Source of the DNA: Mercenaria mercenaria
Taxonomy: Eukaryota; Mollusca; Bivalvia; Venerida; Veneridae
NCBI RefSeq assembly: GCF_021730395.1
Contig: NC_069366.1
Span: 62,478,001-62,542,000, forward strand
Length of the DNA stretch: 64,000 nucleotides
Direction: 5' to 3'
This document shows, one piece after another, positions 10,916-22,349 of the stretch. Each line of letters begins with the position of its first letter. The stretch's first letter is position 1. The notes below the pieces were generated by a model. The model did not search any database. It saw nothing but the letters and a program-made list of their open reading frames with translations, and was not told where the DNA came from. The position numbers were made by a program, and so were the translations under genes.

Positions 10916-13037
10916 AGTGGCATACAGAGAATAACACGATCAAAAAGGTGTTTAATGTTCCACTCTGATAAGAGTCATGCCACCATAATTATGTTGCTAC
11001 AAAATTGAAGTATATGGAAATTGAATAGATGAACAAACGGTATATGGTTCTAATTTATCCATGACTGATTCTTAAGGTATACAATTATAATGGTTGTAAT
11101 GAAAAAGCGTGCCACATTGTGGACATCATTGGGTTCTGTGTTCCATGAAGGTTTACATCAGCTTGCCAGCACTGTATGATTTATAACATCTGTTACACTG
11201 GAGAATTTTATCTTTGTGTCTTTTCATATGTCCCTTCAGATTTGATTTTGTTGGGCATGTTTGATATAGCATATGTTACATGAAGCCATAATAATGACGA
11301 CTCATCCGATTGCTTTGATTAAATTTAGTACTCCTATACATTGTATATAGTTTCGGTTATTATAACCCTGGCACGGAGGTATTCAATTCACCTCTAACAA
11401 AGAGGTGGAGCTAGTGTTTACAAGCCGTGATTTTTCGGCGTGCGTATTAAGCACGATTTTATTACCTTATGGTGCCTAAATAATGTACCAATCGGACTGC
11501 TCGGTAAGGTATTCTAGGTATTTTCAGCCATAATGGGAGATTTTGTAAGAGTGGCGCTGACTGGAGGAAAGGCTGTAAATGCGTTCGTCATCTATAAACT
11601 CTGTAAGTACAGCACCATCGGGTTGTCTGCGTTCCACTTGAACAGGTGTGTGTTACCAAATATTCATCCGCTTATCCAGGGAATCATGTCGCTAAATTCC
11701 AACCACCTTGTGTTGTCAATGTGGATATTTCTTATTTTCGTCTTTCATACAAGGAAAATACAATGGTCTACATTATCGTAAAATTGTTAAATAGATAAAT
11801 CTAGCGAAAATCTCAAAGTAAGCAGTAAATTGTTGGTAATATATCAAGGTACTATTTTTTTTTCTTGAGACGGATTAAACAGCAGGTGATGGATCATTTC
11901 CTTAAGTTTTGTTTTTACAAAAAGGTTATTTGTTTTATACAGTCATTAACTCTTACCCTGCATTACAGCAACAATTTCTAACCAGTGCAAATTTGATGAT
12001 AAGCTGAAGTAGGGTAAGGGTTCATGTCGCTTCCAACAATTCCAGTTATAAAGTATAGAACGTATTTCAATATTGTTTGCTTACTGTTACCATCTTTTAA
12101 GCACCAAAGGCTCAAAGATATATATATCTTGTGATCGTTTGGTGTCTGTCATGTGTCCCTCCACAATTTCTAAACACAGTCTTCTTCAGAACTACTGTCC
12201 TCATTTATACAAAACTTCACAGAGGCCCCTTTCAACATTGCCAAAAGATTTAAAATACAAGTTTCTGCCCATATATAACTTGTGCTTCAGTTACATTGCG
12301 CCGACCATCTTTTTTAAAGATATTTCTTGTTGAGAGAATAACTTGCAAAGCAGTAGTATGATAATCTATTTTTTTTAGACAAATTGAATTATTTCTTCTC
12401 AAGAATTGCTAATCCCGTTATTCTTCAGTAAAGATATTGTCGATTTTACTACTGAATAAAGATCGTAGCGAAAAGTCTGTGATTGTCATCAAGGACCCAA
12501 AAGCTTTTGCCTTACTTATAGTCTGAAAAAGGAAAATTTACATACTAGTCTAAAGGAGGTAAAATCAAAAGAGTGAAAACCATCTAAGAATTGTCGCGTA
12601 ACTGGGAACCAGTTCTTACTTGAGGAATTCTTAAAGGTATACGTGCGTGTTCAGTTTTTGACATTTTGGTAGAAACGCATTAAATTAATATATGTGCTAA
12701 GGTGAGAAATAAAATTACAATGTGGAATGAAAAGTAGTTCCAAGGAACAGCATTTTAACTCTATCTCGGGAAAAATCTCTCGAAAATGGCTTTCTCGTCA
12801 TCGTGCTTATAATTTGAAACGGAGCTGGCTTTTATCTGTACATATTTTTTTACTTTATGTAGAAAATATAGACAACAGGATTTAATGCATATTTTTTCTG
12901 TTTTAAACATTTTGACCACAGTGCAACGGAATTACTGCCCTTAAAGAAATAGTATTTCATGTAGTTTCAGAAGACTGATTAACTTATGAAAACAACAAAT
13001 TGCTGCTTAGACTAGAACGGTAACAGGAGAAAATACT
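10916..13037. other. Spacer between the inverted arms; no gene supported
   Basis: The open frames at 11533-11781 and 12073-12333 are short, lack convincing splice partners and match no family I know. No transposase motif was seen. If the arms are the ends of one element, this stretch is its interior. Confidence 0.4.
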
Positions 13038-14342
13038 TATCGCTGTTTTTGAAAGATAAATGAATAACTGTATGTTTCCCTTAGAAATTGATGAAAACGA
13101 CCACAGAAGTAAACCTGAAGCTCCTGCGTTACTGCATTTTGCAGTCGCTGATCCTTTAGCTCCTGCGTTACTGATCAGTTCCGTCATGAATCGCCTTATA
13201 TATTGGCTTTTCAAAACATTCATCTTCTATAGCACCAACTTGTTTCATGATTGTATCAGGAACAACACGGAATTAGAAATATTGTATGTTTATCAAAGAA
13301 CATACTGGAAATAACGCTTTTTCTGAGTCATGGCATTGTTTACCCGCTATTTTCACATGGTTTTCCGAAGTAATTGAGAAAAAATGCATAGATTTGCTGG
13401 AAAACAAATAGCAACGAGTATTCCATAATGTTCAGAGCACATATTGCGCTGTAATTAATATTATCTAAATAACTGAAAAAGACAATTTTCTTACCAAAAC
13501 CGCTCCATTTAATCCGAGATAATGCGTTACTGATCCGGGTTTTCAAGGTAACGATTGGACTCGGTTATATTGCTTTTTTTTTTTTGCGAACACAGAGCTC
13601 GAGACATACAGACACTAAATAGAACAAGAGGGCCAAGATAGCCCTAGGTCGCTCACCTGAGAAACACACCAAAACAAACCATAACAGTGTAAACATGTTT
13701 GACCTAGTGATTTCATGGAACAAAATATTCTGACCAATTATTATTAAAATTGGAGCAAAAAGTATAAATAAGTATTTTCTTTGATTTGACCTAGTTTTTG
13801 ACCCCAGATGACCCATATTTGAACTTGACCTAGATTTCATCAAGGCTATCATTCTGACCAAATTTCTTGAAGATCAATTGAAAAGTACAGCCTCTATCGC
13901 CTACATAAGGTTTTTCTTTGATTTGACCTAGTTTTTGACCCCAGACTACCCATATTCGAACTTGAGCTAGATTTTATCAAGGCAACCATTCTGACCAAAT
14001 TTTATGAAAATCCAGTGTAAAATGCAGTCCCTATAGCATACAAAATGTATTTCCTTGATTTGACCTAGTGACCTAGTTTTTAAACCCAGATGACCCATAT
14101 TCGAACTTGACCTAGATTTCATCAAGGCTATAATTCTGACAAAATTTCATGAAGATCAGTTGAAAAATACAGCCTCTATCACATACAAAATGTTTTTCTT
14201 TGATTTAACCTAGTGACCTATTTTTTGACCCAGATGATCCATATTCGAACTTGATCTAGATTTCATCAAGAAAATCATTCAGACCAAATTTCATGAAGAT
14301 TAATGGAAAAATACAGCCTCTATCGCATACAGAAGGGTTTTT

Positions 14343-14906
14343 ATACGCCTGAAGGGACGTATTATGTTATGATGCTGGTGTCCGTCTGTCCGTTAGCAAT
14401 TTCGTGTCCGCTCTGTAACTCTTGAACCCCTTGAAGGATTTCAAGGAAACTTTAAACAAATGTTCACCACACGGAGACGATGTGCAGAGCGCATGTTTTG
14501 GATGTCTCGCTTCAAGGTCAAGGTCACAGGAGTCAAAGGTCATATTAGTTTGTTTCGTGTCCGCTCTGTAACTCTTGAACCCCATGAAGGATTTCAAAGA
14601 AACTTGACACAAATGTTCACCACACCAAGACAACTTGCAGAGCGCATGTTCCGGATGACTTGCTTCAAGGTCAAGGTAACACTTTGGGGTCAAAAGTCAT
14701 AATCAGTTTGTTTCGTATCCGCTCTGTAACTCTTGAACTGCTGGAAGGATTTCAAAGAAACTTGGCAGAAATGTTCACCACATTGTAACGATGTGCAGAG
14801 CGCATGTTCCGGATGACTCACTTCAAGGTCAAGGTCACACTTAAGGGTCAAAAGTCATATATGACTTTGCTTTGTGTAGATTGCTCTGCATTGCAGTGCT
14901 CTTGTT
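14343..14906 (+). mobile_element. ATACGCC-type nested element
   Basis: After gggttttt it begins ATACGCCTGAAGGGACGTAT, a short hairpin, followed by a gtccgtctgtccgttagc tract and three units of about 150 bases (ccgctctgtaactcttgaac; cttcaaggtcaaggtcac). It ends gtgctCTTGTT. The opposed open frames at 14367-14702 lie entirely in the repeats. A truncated relative is at 30598-30930. Confidence 0.7.
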
Positions 14907-15002
14907 TTTTATTTGACAGATCTCTTTTTTGTACTTACAATAATGTTTTTGGAATTACTTCCCTTTTATGTTACTATAAATAGCTTATTTTGAAATTTTT
15001 TT

Positions 15003-15276
15003 ATTATTGGCCGTAGGGAAAAACCGAGACCACTTTTCTGTGGTACAACATGGATGATACCTCCAATTTTAAGGTGTATTTTTACATACCTGTACCTGAT
15101 AAGGATTTTTTTGTAGACTTTGAATATTTTTTTGTGGACTTAGATTTGTTTTTTGAAGTTTTCCTTTTGTTGTTCCAGTCCTTTGGGGCTACAACAGTCA
15201 AGTTCTTAAAATTTTGCTCCCATCCTATGATGTAAGCCTTCGGGCATATATTGCCCTGCTTGGCGGCGTTCTTGTT
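15003..15276 (+). mobile_element. ATTATTGGCC-type nested element
   Basis: Begins attattggccgtagggaaaa after a run of T and ends ggcggcgttCTTGTT. It is closely related to 2604-2800, sharing aaaaccgagaccacttttct. A run of ttttatttgac follows both this end and the end at 14906, showing the two insertions used nearby positions in copy E. Confidence 0.6.
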
Positions 15277-16239
15277 TTTTATTTGACCTAGTGACCTAAT
15301 TTTTGACACCAGATGACCCATTTTCAAATTCAACGTAGATTTTATCAAGGCAATCATTCTGATCAAATTTCATGAAGATCATTTGAAAAATACAGCCTCT
15401 ATCCCATACACAAGGTTTTTCTTTGATTTGACCTAGTGCCCTACTTTTTGACCCCAGATGACCCATTTTCGAACTCGGCCTAGATTTCATCAAGGTTATC
15501 ATTTTGACTTAATTTCAGGAAGTTCAATTGAAAAAATACAGCCTTTATCACATATACAAGCTTTTCCTTTCATTTGACCTAGTGACCTACTTTTTGACCC
15601 CAGATGACCCATTTTCAAATTTGACATAGATTTCATTAAGGCAATCATTCTGACCAAAATTCATGAAGATTAATCGAAAAATACAGCGTCTATCGCATAC
15701 ACAAGGTTTTTTATGATTTGACTTAGTGACCTAGTTTTTGACCCCAGATGACTCATTTTCAAACCCGGCCTAGATTTCAACAAGGTAATCATTCTGACCA
15801 AAATTCATGAAGATTAATTGAAAAATACAGCCTCTATCGCATACACAAGGTTTTTCTTTGATTTGACCTAGTGACCTAGTTTTTGATCCCAGATGACCCG
15901 TTTTCAAACTCGGTCTAGATTTCATCAAGGTAATCATTCTGATTAAAATTCATGAAGATTAATTGGAAAATACAGTCTCTATCGCATACACAAGGTTTTT
16001 CTTTGATTTGACCTAGTTACCTAGTTTTTGACCCCAGATGACCCATTTTCAAACTCGGCCTAGATTTCATCAAGGTTATCAATCTGACCAAATTTCATGA
16101 AGATCAGTTGAAAAATACAGCCTCTATCACATACACAAACTAAATGTTGACAGACGACAGACAGACACTCACCTGAGCACCTGAGGAGCTAAAAATGGCG
16201 TGAAAAAAATGGTAGTCGCATAATGGCGGATATAAATTT

Positions 16240-17163
16240 TTTTGTGAACACAGAGCTCGAGGCATATAGACACTAAATAGAAAAATAGTCCGAAAAAAAT
16301 AAAATGGTAGTCGCATAATGGCGGATACAAATGGTCCTTTTTTTTCGCTCTGTACTGTAGAGCTACTGTATTTTCCTTATTTTCTTAAAACCATTAGCGT
16401 AATCATAACCTGCCTTTTTTTTTTGCTGAAATCACATGCCAGATCTATGCTTGACATGAAGGTAGATCTAGCATTTTCAGAACGAAATAACAACATAACA
16501 ATTTTTTTATGGACACTTAGATCATACACCACCAGTATAATTTGGGGTCTCATTTTTTAGCTGATTTTGCAGTTTGTGACTGAAATTATTTTTCTTGCAT
16601 CAAACATGATCCCCACTTTTCTTTTGATTTTTATTTAACACTGACAATATTCTTCAAGAAAATTTAGGTTTATAATAGAATCTACAGACATTTGATGTGT
16701 GCTGCGGCCATTGGAAATAGGTCACTTTTATGGCATACAGACACTAAATAGAAAAATGTCGCGAAAAAAAATGGTAGTCGCATAATGGCGGACACAAATA
16801 GTCCTCAGCTTTTTGGCTCTGTAGAGCTATTTTCCTTATTTTCTTCGCAATTGTTTTGCTAAAATCACATGACAGATCTATGATTGACATGTAGGTAGCA
16901 TTTTCATAATGAAATAACAATTTGACAACATTTTTCATGGAAACTTAGATCATACACCACTAGTATAATTTGGGATCTCATTTTTTAGCTGATTTTGCAG
17001 TTTGTGTGTTTGACTGAAATTATTTTTCTTGCATCAAACATGACCCCCACTTTTCTTTTGATTTTTCTTTAGCACTAACAATATTCTTCAAGAAAATGTA
17101 GGTTACAGACATTTAAAATGAGTCCTGGTGTGTGCTGCGGCCATTGGAAATAGGTCAATTTTA
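16240..17163. repeat. Tandem duplication of a 430-480-bp unit
   Basis: Two direct copies share acactaaatagaaaaat, ggtagtcgcataatggcgg, gatcatacaccac and gcggccattggaaataggtc. A partial third copy begins before 13623 and was split by copy E. Short open frames (16318-16560 plus, 16744-16938 minus) are not supported as genes. Confidence 0.6.
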
Positions 17164-17908
17164 TATAGAATAAAGAACAAAAACTATTTAGTGTGTTATA
17201 AGCTATAAATAGAACAACAACTATTTAGTGTGTTATAACCTCGAATACCTTGCTTTTTTTCACTTACCTCCCTTGAAAAGAGATCTTCAAATTGAAGAAC
17301 AAACAGCTGTGTAACCTTCCTAAAAAATAAACAGATAAAATAGATATAAACATGAAAATAATGTAGGTTTGTATCATTAATCATTGCAGTCTGTTTCACC
17401 TAAAACATTTTGTCAGAGAAAAGAAGGTTTAGGCTGTAGTGATAGTGTCATAGGGCTGATAGGGTACACCAAAGAAGTATAAAATACTTTATTTTTATAG
17501 CTCTTTTGGTACACTACTCACTAGCTATCTTGTTTAGCAATACAAACACGGGAAAGGTAACCAGTGGTAACAGTTAAACTCTTGCAAACCCATGATTAAT
17601 GATTTCCAAAAAAATTATGTTAAAAACAAACAAAAAATTGCTCACATTCGCCTTTTAAACTGATCTAATTGTGTTGCATGGAGGGTATAGTAAATACTGT
17701 ATAATTTTTAGAATGGGGAAAGTGTGCATGCAGACTGTTTTCCAAAGAGAAAGTAGACAAGCTTTTAACTGTCCTGAGTGGCTGCTTTTTAATTTCTGAC
17801 ATTTTCAGCCACCGTCACGATATAAAACAAACGTTATGCGTCTGATTAGTTTGATTAAAGAGAAAGTACAATTTCAGTAAAAGGAGAAATTTTCAGCATG
17901 TCAGTTTT
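17164..17908. other. No gene or known repeat recognised
   Basis: AT-rich sequence with one local duplication of aactatttagtgtgttata near 17185-17240. No supported coding sequence. Confidence 0.4.
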
Positions 17909-17937
17909 GTACCGTAATAGGAGCGGAAAAATGTGCA

Positions 17938-18009
17938 GCCCGATACAGGACTCGAACCTGCAACCTTCTGCTTGCAAGTCAGATGCTGTACCAACTGAGC
18001 TAATCAGAC
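17938..18009 (-). tRNA. tRNA-like sequence, TGC anticodon, in the 3' LTR
   Basis: A 72-base cloverleaf-like block on the minus strand with A box (TTAGCTCAGTTGGTA), B box (GGTTCGAGTCC) and a TGC triplet at the anticodon position. A run of T (a possible Pol III stop) follows. The acceptor and arm layout resembles tRNA-Lys more than tRNA-Ala. It is part of the TRIM and probably not a working tRNA for translation. Confidence 0.6.
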
Positions 18010-18195
18010 AATCGATATCATAGACTAATTATATACATTATAATTATACACACTGCTACATTCCTCCCTCTTTTTTTTCACAGACAAACTCAGATTCTTT
18101 TGACTAACCCAGCCATTGCTTCACCCTAGCTCTAGGATTCCAAGGCTAGTCACCACACTCACGGCACCAATGTAATAGGAGCGGAAAAAAGTGCA

Positions 18196-18267
18196 GCCCG
18201 ATAAAGGACTCGAACCTGTGACCTTCTGCTCGCAAGTCAGATGCTCTACCAACTGAGCTAATCGGAC
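18196..18267 (-). tRNA. tRNA-like sequence, TGC anticodon, in the 5' LTR
   Basis: The second 72-base copy: acceptor arms GTCCGAT and ATCGGGC, D arm GCTC/GAGC, anticodon loop CTTGCGA, B box GGTTCGAGTCC and a TTTTTT stretch six bases downstream. The acceptor stem lacks the G3:U70 pair known to mark tRNA-Ala, so alanine charging is doubtful. It could drive Pol III transcription of the element. Confidence 0.65.
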
Positions 18268-18319
18268 AATCGATATCATAGACTAATTATATACATTATA
18301 TACACACTGCTACAGTACC

Positions 18320-18825
18320 ATACCTGTCTTGAAAATAACAAACATTACCAAATATATCATTTGACGGCAAAAAGTGAGAATATGAGGAACCCTGAGAATA
18401 CGAGATACATGTATTTACCTGTAGGATGATTTTGGGTTCTGTAGTAAAGACTAGGTCCTTTTTAAGCAGGCCCATAGGAAGCATTTTCAGATTGGGGGTT
18501 GGGGGGGCCACACATTTTGAAAATTAGCCAACCTATAACAGATCCAGATCAAATGAATGCAGTGTAGTATAAAAATCCTCACCTTCTTCTGAGCTTGGAA
18601 CCGAAAAGGAAACTTTTTTTTTTTTAGTTTAAGATGGGCTAAGCACTATGTACTACTGTGCTAAGCTGCATACTGAAGCACAGTGCATGCTTAGCCATCT
18701 AAAACAGTTACAAAACTGCAGTTCACAGCTAAAATTGACTTGCTGTCAAAAAAGTGCTAAGATAATTTCCATAATTGTCAAATTATTATGGGGGTGGGGG
18801 CGGCTTCCCTGCTCCACCAAGATAC
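18320..18825. other. No gene or known repeat recognised
   Basis: Contains a short G-rich stretch near 18497 and otherwise ordinary AT-rich sequence. The open frames 18296-18511 (minus) and 18648-18848 (plus) have no support. Confidence 0.4.
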
Positions 18826-19640
18826 AAGATACAAGAAACTTTATTTAACGTCGGATACATATATAACAAAAACATTAGCTTAAAGCTATTTCCCGACAAA
18901 CATATGTAAAAATAATATAACTATTAAAAAAGGCTGTAAAAGAAAAGTACATGGTTAAAGCATAGCATAAAAAAAAAAAAGATAAGCATATTGTATTGGG
19001 ACATGCAAGTAAAAATACAAGTCTATGGGCATAAATAAGGAATTAGTAGTTGACAGTCGGGTATGTGACAAGTGTGAGACAGAAAACCTAATTCCCCAAG
19101 TAAAGTACTTATCCCAACCTACCGAAAGAAAGATGTAGAGAGGGAAAAGGGGCCTGAGAGGGTCATACACAGTGCCACACCCGCCTCTGTCATCTACAAT
19201 GTTATCACAATAAAAACAGATTGGCATCATGCATGAAAGAGAGAGAAAAAAAGATATATATAAAAAAATATATATTAAGAATATACTAAATTATGACTTA
19301 TATTACTATTTAAATGTAAGTACTTAGTTAAAATGAAAAACTATTGTTAAGATAATGAGTAAATGGATAGATGAAGTAGTGATAAAAAGTTTAAGATATG
19401 CTTCACCTGGTTTTGCCAGCTGTATGGCCAGTCCACACGCGCTGAAACTCCACCAGGCGACAGCACAAAAAAGAATAAAAACCAAAAAACATGGAAGCAG
19501 ACAAACAAATTAAACTGATAAATGCAAAAAAAAAAGTCTTTAGCTGAGGACGAAACTAAGAAGCACACAAATAAATAAAGCAACACAACAAGCCGAACAG
19601 CTCCTGTTCCTATGGCCATGTTAAGCCCCTCTTCTTGCAG
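18826..19640 (-). mobile_element. Possible 3' end of a LINE
   Basis: Read on the minus strand the block ends with aaataaagtttcttgtatct and a repeated ttgtatc tail, the kind of short tandem tail seen on some CR1/L2-like LINEs. The region upstream (minus frames near 19230-18955 and 19619-19347) is open but shows no reverse transcriptase motif. A weak call; it could be an untranslated tail of another element. Confidence 0.3.
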
Positions 19641-19762
19641 ACTTTATTTATGACCTTGAATTGGGGTAAAAGTTAAACTTGATTCATTTTTAGCTTGACT
19701 ATTCCAAGAATTGTAGAGCTATTGGACTCGTCCCTGTCGTGTCTCGATTTGTTTAAGTTTTT

Positions 19763-21140
19763 AGCTCACCTGAGCATGAAGTGCTCAAGGTGAGCTTTTT
19801 TGATCGCCCTGTGTCCGTTGTCCGTCTCGTCCGTCCATCTGCCCGTCCGTCCGTCATCAACAATTTGACTGTTAACACTCTAGAGCTCACAATTTTGGCC
19901 CAATCTTAATGAAACTTGGTCAGATTGTTACCCTCATAAAAATCTTGGATGAGTTCGATATTGGGTCATCTGGGGTTAAAAACTAGGTCACCAGGTCAAA
20001 TGAAAGGAAAAGCTTGTTAACACTCTAGAGGTCACAATTTTGGCCCAATCTTAATGAAACTTGGTCAGAATGTTACCCTTAATAAAATCTTGGATGAGTT
20101 TGATATTGGGTCATCTGAGGTTAAAAACTAGGTCACTGGGTCAAATCAAAGGAAAAGCTTGTTAACACTCTAGAGGTCACAATTTTGACCCTATCTTAAT
20201 GAAACTTTGTCAGAATGTTACCCTTAATAAAATCTTGGACGAATTTAATATTGGGTCATCTGGGGTTAAAAACTAGGTCACCAGGTTAGATCAAAGGAAA
20301 AGCTTGTTAACACTCTAGAGGTCACAATTTTGGCCCAATCTTAATGAAACTTGGTCAGAATGTTACCCTCAATAAAATCTTGGATGAATTTGATATTGGG
20401 TCATCTGGGTTCAAAAACTAGGTCACCAGGACAAATCAAAGGAAAAGATTGTTAACACTATAGAGGCCACATTTATGACTGTATCTTCATAAAAATTGGT
20501 CAGAATGTTACTCATGATGATCTTAAAGTCCAGTTTGAATCTGGGTTATGTAGGGTCAAAAACTTGGTCACCAGGTCAAATCAAAGGAAAAGCTAGTTAA
20601 CACTCTAAGAGGCCACATTTATGACCATATCTTAATGAACTTGGTCAGAATGTTAATCTTGATGATCTATAGGTCATTTTCAAATCTGGGTCAGGTGGGA
20701 TCAAAAACTAGGTCACCGGATCAAATCAAAGGAAAAGCTAGTTAACACTCTAGAGGCCACATTTATGACTGTATCTTCATGAAACTTAGTCAGAATGTTA
20801 ATCTTTATGTTCTTTAGGTCAAGTTCGAATCTGGGTCATGTGGGGTCAAAAACTAGGTCACCGGGTCAAATCAAAGGAAAAGCTAGTTAACACTCTAGAG
20901 TCCACATTTATGACTGTATCTTCATGAAACTTAGTCAGAATGTCAATCTTGATGATCTTTAGGTCAAGTTCGAACCTGAGTCATATGGGGTCAAAAATTA
21001 GATCACCAGGTCAAATCAAAGGAAAAGTTAGTTAACACTTTAGAGGCCACATTTATGACCATATCTTAATGAAACTATCTTGATGATCTTTAGGTCAATA
21101 GGTCAGGTGAGCGATACAGGGCCTTCATGGCCCTCTTGTT
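19763..21140 (+). mobile_element. AGCTCACC-type element, copy D
   Basis: Begins AGCTCACCTGAGCATGAAGT after aagttttt and ends with the GGGCC/GGCCC stem-loop and CTCTTGTT at 21140, with about nine units of roughly 143 bases. The flanks rejoin as aagttttt+gtatgtaag, the uninterrupted form seen at 22768 and 9165. Closest to copies B and C. Confidence 0.75.
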
Positions 21141-21724
21141 GTATGTAAGTTGGTATCTCAGTAACCACTTGTGGGAATGGATTGAAACTTCACACACTTA
21201 TTCACTCTGATAAACTGACTTACACTGCACAGGTTCCATAACTCTATTTTGCTTTTTTTAACAAAATTATTGCCCCTTTTTCCCCTTTTTCGGCTTTGAA
21301 ATTTTTGGTTAAGGTTTTGTATGTAAGCTGGTACCCTGAAATCCCGAAAATAAGCCGTGGCTTATTTTAAATTTTCGTAAGGATTTGGTGGCTTATTTTC
21401 AAGACCGGCTTATTTTTGAGTCCAGCGAACTTTCGAATACATATATCCAGTAACGATTTAAAAACCGGCGTATTTTCGAGTATCATTTTCTTTTTCATAC
21501 CGGTATTTGATTTTTAGTAAAAACATCGACGCCAGTAAATACTTATACTTCTGACATAATGACCCATAGAAAAAGTTTTGTCTGGCCTAACAAACAAAAC
21601 ACACCTATGTTTCAATCGCCAAACCGTGAACGGGTATGAGTAACTTACATAATACGTGACAAACTCTGCAGTGTGTTATCAATTTTACAGTTTTATAGGC
21701 CTTCTTATATAGCGGTAAAATTAC

Positions 21725-22087
21725 ATGTACAATGGTGTTTTACAAGTTGTAAAAATGGAAATGCCAAAACAAAATGTTAGGAGCTATACGAGGGAATTTA
21801 AACTGAAAGTTGTGTCTCAACACAAAACGTTGTCAGTTGGAAATATTAAAAATAAAGTAATAGACACAGCCCAACATTTTAACATAGAAGAAACTAATGT
21901 TAGACGTTGGCTGAAAGCTCAGGCGGACATTAAAAACTCGCCAAAAGGTTCTAAAAGTACTGGTTCGGGACGGAGAGCTTTATTTCCAGACATGGAATCT
22001 CAGTTGCATCACGAATTTCTTGAAATTAGACAAGAAGGACTGAAAACAAAAGCTTGGTGGTTCAAATCCCGTGGAAAGGAACTTTGA
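21725..22087 (+). CDS. N-terminal helix-turn-helix part of a pogo-like transposase
   Basis: A 120-residue frame inside the TA-flanked transposon. Residues about 21-65 (YTREFKLKVV, then TAQHFNIEETNVRRWLKAQ) look like the first helix-turn-helix of Psq/CENP-B-type transposases: a basic helix, a spacer and a recognition helix with RRW. Residues about 75-118 (GSGRRALFPDMESQLHHEF, then KAWWFKSRGKEL) match the start of the second CENP-B-type DNA-binding domain. The frame stops where the DDE catalytic domain should begin, so it cannot be a working transposase. It might bind the element's ends, but expression is not shown. Either of two nearby ATG codons (21725, 21752) could be the start. Confidence 0.6.
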   Translation: MYNGVLQVVKMEMPKQNVRSYTREFKLKVVSQHKTLSVGNIKNKVIDTAQHFNIEETNVRRWLKAQADIKNSPKGSKSTGSGRRALFPDMESQLHHEFLEIRQEGLKTKAWWFKSRGKEL

Positions 22088-22090
22088 TAC

Positions 22091-22349
22091 AACAAGAGCT
22101 GTCACTAATGGTGACAAATGCCCCCGCAGCACCTTGCCCTTTGACCTGGTGACCTTTACCTTTGACCTGGTGACCCCAAAGTCAGTAGGGGTTGTGTACT
22201 CAATAAGTTCTATCAGCATGTGAAGTTTGAAGGTCCTGGGTGCAGTGGTTCGCGAGAAAAGTGCCTTCGTGCAAAAAGTTAACATTGTGACGAACGAACG
22301 AACTAACGGACGGACAGTTGAAAACTAATATGCCTCCCTTCGGGGGCAT
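22091..22349 (-). mobile_element. ATGCCCCC-hairpin element nested in the pogo transposon
   Basis: On the minus strand it begins ATGCCCCCGAAGGGAGGCAT, a near-perfect hairpin, at 22349 after a run of five T, and ends CTCTTGTT at 22091. The interior has ccgtccgttagttcgttcgt and repeated gacctggtgacc words. It lies just past the stop codon of the transposase fragment. The minus open frame 21980-22285 is not a gene. Confidence 0.7.

Larger units (their letters stand above)
9459..13567. repeat. Long inverted repeat of about 4.1 kb
   Basis: The left arm spans 9459-9632 plus 10571-10915, about 520 bases once the nested element is removed. The right arm spans 13038-13567, about 530 bases, in inverse orientation. 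Outer ends match: AACCGAGCCCAATCGTTA on the left and its near-inverse TAACGATTGGACTCGGTT on the right. Shared inner phrases include ggaaaaccatg, gtaaacaa and agcgactgcaaaat. The open frames in the arms (10718-11008 plus, 12984-13223 minus) encode similar peptides (SNAG..GSATAK) because the DNA is duplicated; I see no sign of selection. It may be one element with long terminal inverted repeats, or two inverse copies of a 0.5-kb repeat. Confidence 0.7.
13623..16190 (-). mobile_element. AGCTCACC-type element, copy E, with two nested insertions
   Basis: Read on the minus strand, it starts at 16190 with AGCTCCTCAGGTGCTCAGGT and ends at 13623 with CTCTTGTT after a stem-loop. The internal units (about 145 bases, for example gatttgacctagtgacctag on the plus strand) are interrupted at 14343-14906 and 15003-15276. 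The flanks fuse to acactaaatag+aaaaatggcg, matching the uninterrupted tandem unit at 16740 (acactaaatagaaaaatg), so the insertion left no target duplication beyond shared T residues. Confidence 0.75.
17914..18314 (-). mobile_element. Miniature LTR element (TRIM) with tRNA-like genes in its LTRs
   Basis: Two direct repeats of about 145 bases (17914-18060 and 18171-18314, roughly 90% alike by eye) begin TGTA and end TACA in consensus and enclose 110 bases. The pentamer GTACC abuts both outer ends (17909-17913, 18315-18319), a 5-bp target duplication. On the minus strand the interior begins one base after the 5' LTR with TGGTGCCGTGA (18169-18159), complementary to the 3' end of animal tRNA-His plus CCA: a primer-binding site. 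It ends with an 18-purine tract (18078-18061) directly before the 3' LTR. No proteins are encoded, as expected for a TRIM. LTR divergence suggests it is not recent. Confidence 0.85.

Noticed and set aside
10718-13314. Matching peptides from 10718-11008 (plus) and 12984-13223 (minus), and the frame 13060-13314 (plus)
   Set aside because: Similarity follows the inverted-repeat arms at DNA level, and both strands are open there; no sign of protein-level constraint.
14367-14702. Overlapping frames of 108 and 80 codons on opposite strands
   Set aside because: Both are translations of the same tandem units in the ATACGCC-type element.
17938-18267. Two working tRNA-Ala genes
   Set aside because: Both lie inside direct repeats of an LTR-type element, and the tRNA-Ala identity pair G3:U70 is absent.
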